DNA from: Mageeibacillus sp. UBA5747
Lineage (GTDB): Bacteria; Bacillota; Clostridia; Saccharofermentanales; UBA5734
NCBI GenBank assembly: GCA_002419145.1
Contig: DIFN01000034.1
Location: 9,660-16,910, forward strand
DNA length: 7,251 nt
Direction: 5' to 3'
Shown here: piece after piece, positions 1-5,574 of the stretch
How positions within the stretch are numbered: the stretch's first letter is position 1
Layout of the letters: the number at the start of each line of letters is the position of its first letter
The notes under the pieces: generated by a model
Told to the model about the DNA's origin: nothing
The model's database searches: none
Seen by the model: the letters and a program-made list of their open reading frames with translations, nothing else
Made by a program: the position numbers and the translations under genes

Positions 1-120
1 GCAGCTTGTGCAGCATCCGTAAATCAGGGGAAGTCTTGTTTTACCGGCAATAAATCATCATCATAGGATCTAGTAGGTTTAGTTTGAGAGGATGTCAGCC
101 AGAGGAAGGAGCTATCGATC
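1..120. other. Upstream segment with no assignable gene
   Basis: The three + frames all close early (stops at 20-22, 51-53 and 64-66). Any of them could be the tail of a gene lying outside the window, but none of the short peptides is recognisable. A weak promoter-like pair (TTTACC at 40-45, 18 bases, TAGGAT at 64-69; each four of six matches to consensus) is present, which is too little to call a promoter. The ribosome binding site of the next gene lies at the right end of this segment. Confidence 0.4.
106..111 (+). promoter_or_regulatory. Shine-Dalgarno site of the pdxA-like gene
   Basis: AAGGAG, nine bases before the ATG at 121, within the purine-rich run AGAGGAAGGAG. The near-perfect match to the anti-Shine-Dalgarno sequence supports the start at 121 and fits a Gram-positive host. 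Confidence 0.85.
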
Positions 121-1119
121 ATGAATCGTCCCATCATCGCGGTCCCGATCGGTGACCCGGCGGGAATCGGTCCCGAAATCATTGTCCAAGCCATTGCCGA
201 TCCTTCGGTTTCTGCCGGTGCAAAAGTCCTGGTGATCGGCGATCGCCGTGTCTTGGAAAGAGCCATTCAGATCTGCCAGGTGCCCGTGCGCATCCGGATG
301 GTCACAACACCTGACCAGTGCCAGGGTGAAACGGGCATCCTCGACTTGATCGATGTGGAAAACGCGGACCCGGCGCGATTTGAGTTCGGGCAAGTCAGCG
401 CACTGTGCGGCCAGGCAGCCTTTGAGTACATCGCCAAGTCGATCGAACTGGCTTTGGATCGGCGTGTCGATGCTGTCGCGACAACTCCGATCAACAAGGA
501 ATCTCTCCATGCAGCCCATGTTCCATTTATCGGCCATACTGAGATTTTTGCTGATTTGACCGGAACGGTGGATCCTCTGACTCTGTTTGAAGTCAAAGGG
601 CTGCGTGTCTTTTTCCTGAGCCGACATGTCTCCTTGCGCAAAGCGTGCCAATTGGTGACGAAAGAACGGCTCATCGACTATGGCCGGCGCTGTACCGAGG
701 CGCTGCACCGACTGGGTGTGACGGGAGGCACCATGGCGATTGCCGGGCTCAATCCGCACAGCGGAGAACATGGCTTGTTTGGCGACGAAGAGGTGAGGGC
801 AATCGAGCCGGCGGTCCGTGAACTCCAGGCGCTTGGCTATGCCGTCGCAGGGCCGATCGGCGCCGATTCAGTCTTTCATCTGGCGATTCAGGGCCACTAC
901 AATTCTGTTTTATCGCTCTACCACGATCAGGGGCACATCGCGACCAAAACCTATGACTTTGAACGCACCATTGCCATCACCAATGGTCTGCCTTTCCTTA
1001 GAACATCGGTCGACCATGGCACCGCCTTCAACATTGCTGGCCGCGGGATCGCCAGCCCGGTCAGCATGGTCGAAGCGATCCGACTGGCCGCCCTGTACGC
1101 CCCCTGCTACGCACTCTAA
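121..1119 (+). CDS. pdxA: PdxA-family 4-phosphate dehydrogenase (PdxA or PdxA2 type)
   Basis: A complete 332-residue member of the PdxA family, which are metal- and NAD(P)-dependent cytoplasmic dehydrogenases that oxidise and decarboxylate phosphorylated hydroxy acids. PdxA acts on 4-phosphohydroxy-L-threonine in vitamin B6 synthesis; PdxA2 acts on four-carbon sugar-acid 4-phosphates such as threonate or erythronate phosphate. The N-terminus shows the family motif GDPAGIGPE. The substrate-binding GHTE motif has H139 and T140. The three metal-ligand histidines fall where expected: H169 (SRHVSLR), H213 (NPHSGEHG) and H268 (YHDQGH). The C-terminal RTSVDHGTAFNIAG block is typical. The length matches the family (about 330). 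The reading YHDQGHIATK, where classical PdxA usually has YHDQGL, together with the absence of pyridoxine genes nearby, makes me lean to PdxA2, but this is inference. It stands alone on the + strand and converges on the transpeptidase gene. Confidence 0.93.
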   Translation: MNRPIIAVPIGDPAGIGPEIIVQAIADPSVSAGAKVLVIGDRRVLERAIQICQVPVRIRMVTTPDQCQGETGILDLIDVENADPARFEFGQVSALCGQAAFEYIAKSIELALDRRVDAVATTPINKESLHAAHVPFIGHTEIFADLTGTVDPLTLFEVKGLRVFFLSRHVSLRKACQLVTKERLIDYGRRCTEALHRLGVTGGTMAIAGLNPHSGEHGLFGDEEVRAIEPAVRELQALGYAVAGPIGADSVFHLAIQGHYNSVLSLYHDQGHIATKTYDFERTIAITNGLPFLRTSVDHGTAFNIAGRGIASPVSMVEAIRLAALYAPCYAL

Positions 1120-1211
1120 AAGCGTTATTCGTGAGCCATATCGTAGCTTGAACACCCGAAATCAACCCGGATGAAGTCTGACGGATGAGTTCACTAGGAT
1201 CAGACCTGTCC

Positions 1212-2414
1212 TTACTCAATCACGATTACAGCCGTCTTGCCGATTTCGCTCCAGTCCCAGAGGTATTTGGCATGGCTGGTGTAGTTGCGCACGCACTTGT
1301 GCGAGCGGGGGATCGTGCCGATGGTCGCAGAATATTCAACCATGGGTGGAAAAGAAGTGACGCGCTGGCCGACGGGGACAGTGCGCTGCAAATCTACTGG
1401 TACGCCATGGATGTAGGCACCGCCGCCGAAGCGGATGCCATAAGGGGCGTAGCCGGCGATTTCCCGCGTTTTATCGTCCAGATATAGAAACTTGTCGACT
1501 TTTTCGATTGCCATATAGTAGCCAAGATCGGTCGGCTCTTTGTAGGGGGCTTGCTCCCCCGTGGTGGCGAAGCTATAAGACACCAAGAACCAATGTCCGC
1601 CTGAATATTCGAAAATGCCTTCGTTTTGGTTTTTGCGGTCAATCACGATGACCTTGAGAAGCTGGTCGATCGAATTTCTGAGTGAGACATAGCGTTTGGG
1701 CACGTAGCAGTCGCCGGGAAAGTTCAAGGTCCGAACTTTGTAGAACGAGTTGGTTGGCTCAAGGATGGTCACCAGCGTGCCGTCGGCGATATAACGGAAA
1801 TCAGCGGTAGTGCTGGCAGACAGATAGGCCGGTGCGGATTGGGACCGTTTGACCCCATAAGGATCGATCGCCTGACCTTGGTACAGCGGTGCCAGACCGT
1901 TCCAGTTTTTATAATTGCTGATGTAGGCGGTGGTCAGGCCATCGACCTCGGCTTTGAGCGCTTGAGCCACTGCCAGCATTTTCTCGAATTGGAAGGTCCG
2001 CGCTGTGCCGAGTGTAGCCAGGACGTACCCATGAATAAAGTGCTCGCCAGCCGGTTTTTCCACTTCATACCAGAGATCGGTCCGGTGATTGGCCACATAG
2101 CTACCCCGGACCAGAGCCTGGACAGGGACTTTCTCAAACGGAGCTGCTTGGGCGACAATCGGGGCGCTGGCATCCGGCGTGGAGCGGATATTGGCGCCAC
2201 CTGCAGTGATCAGGATATAGGAAGTTGGGATGAAATAAGTTGTGTATTGGAGTGTGACAGTGAGGTTTTCCGGGAGAGGCGCAGCATAAGTTTCAACGAT
2301 TTCGTAAGGCGTCGTCTCAGCCGCCGCTGTTTGCGGTACATCAAGGACCGTCGTCAGGACCAGGACACCGACCAGACTGAGCGCCAGGAAAAGCGCCTTT
2401 TTCTGCATGGCCAT
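1212..2414 (-). CDS. Secreted L,D-transpeptidase (YkuD domain) with SH3-like domains
   Basis: A 400-residue exported cell-wall enzyme. YkuD enzymes use a cysteine to cleave a tetrapeptide stem and join it to a neighbouring stem, giving beta-lactam-tolerant 3-3 cross-links, or to a protein. Residues 1-32 form a signal peptide: charged QKK, a hydrophobic core, and a likely cut after AAA at 30-32. A bacterial SH3-like domain lies at about 66-135 (GGANIRSTPD), then a helical linker, then a second SH3-like segment at about 195-246. The catalytic domain runs from about 252 to the C-terminus, with H336-G337 and S371-H372-K373-C374-V375-R376. The usual motif is SHGC(V/I)R, so the glycine before the catalytic cysteine is replaced by lysine. 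The gap between the HG pair and the cysteine is also longer than in short YkuD domains. The gene is 22 bases downstream of the hexosaminidase and probably co-transcribed. A second ATG at 2408 (M3) is better spaced from the ribosome site and may be the true start. Confidence 0.92.
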   Translation of the reverse strand: MAMQKKALFLALSLVGVLVLTTVLDVPQTAAAETTPYEIVETYAAPLPENLTVTLQYTTYFIPTSYILITAGGANIRSTPDASAPIVAQAAPFEKVPVQALVRGSYVANHRTDLWYEVEKPAGEHFIHGYVLATLGTARTFQFEKMLAVAQALKAEVDGLTTAYISNYKNWNGLAPLYQGQAIDPYGVKRSQSAPAYLSASTTADFRYIADGTLVTILEPTNSFYKVRTLNFPGDCYVPKRYVSLRNSIDQLLKVIVIDRKNQNEGIFEYSGGHWFLVSYSFATTGEQAPYKEPTDLGYYMAIEKVDKFLYLDDKTREIAGYAPYGIRFGGGAYIHGVPVDLQRTVPVGQRVTSFPPMVEYSATIGTIPRSHKCVRNYTSHAKYLWDWSEIGKTAVIVIE

Positions 2415-2417
2415 GAA

Positions 2418-2422
2418 CCTCT
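2418..2422 (-). promoter_or_regulatory. Shine-Dalgarno site of the L,D-transpeptidase gene
   Basis: On the - strand this reads AGAGG within AAAAGAGG (2418-2425). It is three bases from the ATG at 2414 but nine bases from the ATG at 2408. The usual spacing of five to nine bases favours 2408, which would remove only the first two residues. It lies in the 22-base gap after the hexosaminidase stop, so translation of the two genes may be coupled. The same AAAAGAGG octamer precedes the sortase gene. Confidence 0.65.
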
Positions 2423-2436
2423 TTTCATAGAAAGTT

Positions 2437-4455
2437 TCATGAATCTAATTTGATTATATCATGGCTATGCATCTGATCAGCAAAACGATCTGCAAGCAGC
2501 TTCCGATACTTGGCCAGCAGGATGGATAGACCCATGGCATTGCGGTTCACTGAGGCTCCCATCCGGTTGCGCACGGCCCACAGCTCTTTGAAGAGGTCGA
2601 GGATTTCTCCAAGGTCATCGAGCAGGGCAACCAGCTTGGCCTTGAGGACTGGTTCTTCCAGCAGACTCATCTGCTGGGCCAGTTGGAAGAATTGTGCACC
2701 ATGCCGGACCAGCTGAAGGGTGTAGAGAGCCTCGCGGTGAACAAGGTGACGATGGGCACCTTGCATGTCATGCCTGTTTAATTGCTTCTCCAGTGTATCC
2801 AGATAGTCCATCAGGCCGTCATAGTCGTATGCCGCCTCCAGCAGGGTGGGCAGGCTGTTGAACGTTCCGGCCAGTGTGTGCAACAACTGGAAATAGAGGT
2901 TAAGTTTCGCTGTGAAATCTTCCCGCGTGTCCCATTTGGTCAGAGGGGAGAGGACCAGGAAGGTCAGGGTCATGTTGTGGATGATCGTGTTTTCAAAATG
3001 GTAATAATTGCCCAGATCCTGCCAGAACTGGCCCATGACATTTGCCCGGTCATGGAACACAAAACGGTCCAGATAGTCTGCCGCGTTGCGTTCACGGTTG
3101 CCCGCCAGATTCCAGCTCCAGGCAGCCGCGTATGCAAACGCGGGGAAACTCACAGGCGGGACTTGCCAATGGCCGTAGTCACCCCAGTCTGTGACCAGCA
3201 GCCCCCGTGCTTTGTAGCGCACAGCCTGTTCGACAGCATCGAGGATGTTGGCTTTCATGTTGTCCGTCCGCCCGGCCAGCGAATTCCAGCTGCTGGTCCC
3301 GGGACAGAGGATGAAGTCGATGCCATGCTCGGCCAGCTGTCTGGCATGCGGCTCAAACGGGCTCCTGCTTTCATAATTCCAGTCCAGGACCACCAGATCC
3401 GGGGGCAGGGCATAGAGCAATTCCGGGTGCCGGAAAAGAAAATCACCCCAGATCATGCCTTTTTTTTGATGGGAACGGGTGACGGACAATACCTGGCCCA
3501 GGAAATCAAGGAAAAGCCTGCTCACCGACTGGCCATCTGGCAGATCCCGGTTTTTACCCAGACCGAGCTCTATCGGCTCATCAAAATTGATATTGACCCA
3601 GTCTGATGTGAAATTGGGCAGTAATTCATGGAGCAGGTTGCTGACCAACTCAATAGAACCAGGATCCTGCGGATCCAATGTTGTCACCTGAGGCGGGAGG
3701 CCCGGGACCAAGGGTAATCCAGCAGGTGCCTCGGCCAGGGCATTGAATTCAGGCAAGGCCAGCCAGGCTTCCATGTGTCCGAAGGTGTTCTGGCAGGGGA
3801 CGAGATCGATAAACCGGTCCCGGGCATAACTATCCAGCAGGCGGATTTCTTCAGCGGTGATCGGGGCTTCGCCCGGGAAAAACTTGGCATACCGTTGAAA
3901 AGCAAAGGAGTAGCCTTCCATGTAGAGCTGAAGATGGTTGATCTTGAGGTCAGCAAGCATATCGATCAACTCATAAAGACTTTTCAAGGTTGGAATTTTG
4001 CCGCGCCCGATATCGATCAGAACGCCACGGATGGTTAAGTCGGGATAGTCTTCTAACCGTATGACAGGCAGAGTGCCTGGATGGGCAGCCAAGAGATGGC
4101 GCAAGCTGACGAGGCCATAGAAGAGCCCGGATCCGGAGGAAGCCTGGAGCGAAACTTCCTGAGTAGAGATTTCGATCCGGTAACCCTGGTCAGGACACAC
4201 TGGGGCATGATAAATCCGGATCACAGCCGGAGTGGCATCCGTTAAAACGCCATCCCGGGCTGTCTCCAGGCGCTTTTGCTGCCAGTCGATCCAGCCGTCT
4301 GACAGGCCATCCAGCAAGGACTGCGCGCTTTGATCGCCAAACTCCAGCTTGAGGGGACCAGAAAAATCAACCGCTTCAGCTTGCGGCATGTCTGGCTTGA
4401 CGGTGAGTTTTTGCGGCTGAGGGTAGATCAGCCAGGTCGGAATTGAGTGCTCCAT
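2437..4455 (-). CDS. GH20 beta-N-acetylhexosaminidase, GcnA-like, cytoplasmic
   Basis: A 672-residue family 20 glycoside hydrolase, expected to release terminal beta-linked GlcNAc or GalNAc by substrate-assisted catalysis. An N-terminal GH20b-like domain (about 10-125) has YPQPQKL and the GLFYGLVSLRHLL block. The (beta/alpha)8 barrel follows with RGVLIDIGRG, NTFGHMEAWL (H227), the catalytic pair D292-E293 in VNINFDEP, MIWGDFL, CPGTSSWNSLAGRTDN and TDWGDYGHWQ (W424). Many GH20 enzymes have H-x-G-x-D-E at the catalytic pair; here the first and third positions are N and F, while D and E are kept. The FGH motif and the long helical C-terminal region (about 480-672) resemble the GcnA / hexosaminidase D branch. 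There is no signal peptide or membrane segment, so it likely works in the cytoplasm on imported chitobiose-type or muropeptide sugars. The start is fixed by homology beginning near residue 10, although no ribosome site is visible. It precedes the transpeptidase by 22 bases. Natural substrate is unknown. Confidence 0.93.
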   Translation of the reverse strand: MEHSIPTWLIYPQPQKLTVKPDMPQAEAVDFSGPLKLEFGDQSAQSLLDGLSDGWIDWQQKRLETARDGVLTDATPAVIRIYHAPVCPDQGYRIEISTQEVSLQASSGSGLFYGLVSLRHLLAAHPGTLPVIRLEDYPDLTIRGVLIDIGRGKIPTLKSLYELIDMLADLKINHLQLYMEGYSFAFQRYAKFFPGEAPITAEEIRLLDSYARDRFIDLVPCQNTFGHMEAWLALPEFNALAEAPAGLPLVPGLPPQVTTLDPQDPGSIELVSNLLHELLPNFTSDWVNINFDEPIELGLGKNRDLPDGQSVSRLFLDFLGQVLSVTRSHQKKGMIWGDFLFRHPELLYALPPDLVVLDWNYESRSPFEPHARQLAEHGIDFILCPGTSSWNSLAGRTDNMKANILDAVEQAVRYKARGLLVTDWGDYGHWQVPPVSFPAFAYAAAWSWNLAGNRERNAADYLDRFVFHDRANVMGQFWQDLGNYYHFENTIIHNMTLTFLVLSPLTKWDTREDFTAKLNLYFQLLHTLAGTFNSLPTLLEAAYDYDGLMDYLDTLEKQLNRHDMQGAHRHLVHREALYTLQLVRHGAQFFQLAQQMSLLEEPVLKAKLVALLDDLGEILDLFKELWAVRNRMGASVNRNAMGLSILLAKYRKLLADRFADQMHSHDIIKLDS

Positions 4456-4591
4456 CTATTGAGTATAGGATAATTTGGAACTGAATTCAGTAAGACTGGC
4501 AACGGAACACCGATTGATCAACCATACCCCTTATCCTCACTTGTGGGCAAGGTCGGCTCCAGTCTGAGCCTACCCGGGAGCCTGGCCGGCC
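4456..4591 (-). other. Gap between sortase and hexosaminidase genes
   Basis: Read on the - strand, the part just after the sortase stop is GC-rich, with an 8-base palindrome GGCCGGCC (4584-4591) and two GGCTC arms (4577-4582 and 4566-4570) that could each pair with the same GGAGCC arm (4555-4560). Stems are only five to six base pairs and no U-run follows, so I do not call a terminator. Next comes a possible 12-codon reading frame (4525-4487), then AT-richer DNA with a -10-like TATACT just before the hexosaminidase ATG. Confidence 0.5.
4462..4467 (-). promoter_or_regulatory. Possible -10 box of the hexosaminidase gene
   Basis: On the - strand this reads TATACT, five of six matches to TATAAT. 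Six bases separate it from the ATG at 4455, so transcription would begin about at the start codon. No convincing -35 hexamer is seen 16-18 bases upstream. Treat as tentative. Confidence 0.25.
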
Positions 4592-5386
4592 TTACTCAAC
4601 CTTCACCGCATGGACCACAAAGCGCGCGTTATCGACCTCGTACGTGCAGGTCAGAAGGGTCAGAATTTGTGAGGCGGCCGTGACATCGATGCCATAATCA
4701 AAATCAGATTTTTCCACCAATGTGTCGAGGAAGGTCTGATACTCGGCACCGTCCGAAAAAGCGGTCTGGATGACATAGAAATCGGTGGTCATGACATAAC
4801 TGGCAAAAACTTGCCATTCGGTCATGCCGTCCAATGTTTCAAGAACAATCCGGTTGTTCTTGCGGGCAAAGTCTTCCTCCTTGAAATAGCGCAGATTGTG
4901 AAACATCGTGCCGTCTTTCATATTATGCCCATACAGGATGCTGTGCCGGCCGGAAAAAGAGCCGGCATTGCGAAAATCCTGGTAAATCGCCCCGGCAATG
5001 TCTGTGTTGCCGAGGTAGTCATGCTTGAGATAGAACTCATTGTCGCTGCCACAAACGACCGGATCGTCAATCTGGGTGCCAGGAATTTGAAGCCAGGCTA
5101 CGGCATCCGGGTTTTGGGCCCGGACTTCAGCCAGACGGTCGGAGACCTCATAGGGAACCGGCGTGGGTGTGGGCAGGGGAGTGGGTGCGGCTGTGGGCGC
5201 GGGTAACGTGCCGGCTTGAGTTTGGACCGCAACCGTTGGGACGACACTTTCCTGGGCTGAGCCATTGCGCTGGACCAGGATGCGGATGAACATGCCAACC
5301 GTTAACGTGACGACAACTGCTACAAGAATGACTTCGATCCGGATCGTCCGGACAATCCAGCGCTGGATTTTCAGGGGGTCGAACAT
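4592..5386 (-). CDS. srtB: Class B sortase
   Basis: A 264-residue membrane-anchored cysteine transpeptidase. Sortases cut a C-terminal sorting signal on exported proteins and join the new carboxyl end to peptidoglycan; the active site faces outward. The N-terminus has basic residues and one membrane segment at about 17-38, then a proline/threonine-rich stalk at about 50-79 (alternating TP units), then the sortase fold at about 80-264. The catalytic residues are H154 (YGHNM), C247 (LLTCTYE) and R255 (DNARFVVHA). The TCTYE...ARFVVHA ending is typical of class B rather than class A, C or D. Length fits the class. It has its own ribosome site and lies downstream of the glutamine synthetase terminator. 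Neither the hexosaminidase nor the transpeptidase ends in a sorting motif with a membrane anchor, so its substrate is not in this window; it may be a housekeeping sortase. Confidence 0.93.
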   Translation of the reverse strand: MFDPLKIQRWIVRTIRIEVILVAVVVTLTVGMFIRILVQRNGSAQESVVPTVAVQTQAGTLPAPTAAPTPLPTPTPVPYEVSDRLAEVRAQNPDAVAWLQIPGTQIDDPVVCGSDNEFYLKHDYLGNTDIAGAIYQDFRNAGSFSGRHSILYGHNMKDGTMFHNLRYFKEEDFARKNNRIVLETLDGMTEWQVFASYVMTTDFYVIQTAFSDGAEYQTFLDTLVEKSDFDYGIDVTAASQILTLLTCTYEVDNARFVVHAVKVE

Positions 5387-5391
5387 AGGTA

Positions 5392-5396
5392 CCTCT
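5392..5396 (-). promoter_or_regulatory. Shine-Dalgarno site of the sortase gene
   Basis: On the - strand this reads AGAGG within AAAAGAGG (5392-5399), five bases before the ATG at 5386. It supports that start. The downstream arm of the leader hairpin ends 11 bases before the AGAGG core. Confidence 0.75.
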
Positions 5397-5407
5397 TTTG
5401 GTCAGAA

Positions 5408-5438
5408 CAGCTCCCATGGGCAGCGCCCATGGGAGCTG
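5408..5438 (-). repeat. Perfect 14-bp inverted repeat in the sortase leader
   Basis: Arms at 5408-5421 (CAGCTCCCATGGGC) and 5425-5438 (its exact reverse complement) flank a 3-base loop. Each arm also contains the palindrome CCCATGGG (5413-5420 and 5426-5433), so the site is both one long hairpin and two tandem palindromes 13 bases apart. On the - strand the stem is followed by TTCTGACC, not a U-run, so it is a poor intrinsic terminator. It could be an RNA hairpin in the sortase leader (attenuator or stabiliser) or a DNA operator. It sits 21 bases before the sortase ATG. Confidence 0.85.
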
Positions 5439-5483
5439 CCTGATTTGTAATTCCTGTTGTCTATTAGACCATAGATGACACTG

Positions 5484-5510
5484 AAAAAGGACCCCTCTGA
5501 GGGGTCCTTT
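5484..5510 (-). terminator. Intrinsic terminator of the glutamine synthetase gene
   Basis: On the - strand an 11-bp perfect stem (AAAGGACCCCT paired with AGGGGTCCTTT, arms 5500-5510 and 5486-5496) closes a CAG loop and runs into five U residues (5488-5484) and then C. It begins 64 bases after the glutamine synthetase stop at 5575. The GC core, short loop and U-run are all as expected. It separates glutamine synthetase from the sortase group. Confidence 0.9.
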
Positions 5511-5574
5511 CCACTGTGGATCTAAAAGCGGGGATCGGTCGCACAAATGTCGCGCCTTTGAAGATGACCGGCCT

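Noticed and set aside
1..66. Possible tail of an upstream gene on the + strand
   Set aside because: All three frames end within 66 bases and none of the short tails is recognisable, so no frame can be preferred.
112..771. 219-codon - strand frame opposite the pdxA-like gene
   Set aside because: Antisense to a complete and well-conserved PdxA family protein with its own strong ribosome site.
1176..1205. Inverted repeat GTCTGA / TCAGAC between the converging pdxA-like and transpeptidase genes
   Set aside because: Only six base pairs with an 18-base loop and no U-run on either strand; too weak to call a bidirectional terminator.
1839..2453. 204-codon + strand frame opposite the L,D-transpeptidase
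   Set aside because: Shadow of the transpeptidase; the protein has no recognisable motif and the opposite strand shows a signal peptide and SH3-like segments.
2782..3606. 274-codon open frame on the + strand inside the hexosaminidase gene
   Set aside because: It is antisense to a gene with clear GH20 motifs throughout, has no recognisable domain, and long antisense frames are common in DNA of this composition.
4811..5206. 131-codon + strand frame opposite the sortase
   Set aside because: Its glycine/cysteine-rich tail is just the complement of the threonine-proline stalk; the sortase frame explains the region.
5439..5483. Promoter for the sortase between the terminator and the hairpin
   Set aside because: Candidates such as TCTAAT and TACAAA lack a -35 partner at the right distance; a promoter is likely here but cannot be placed.
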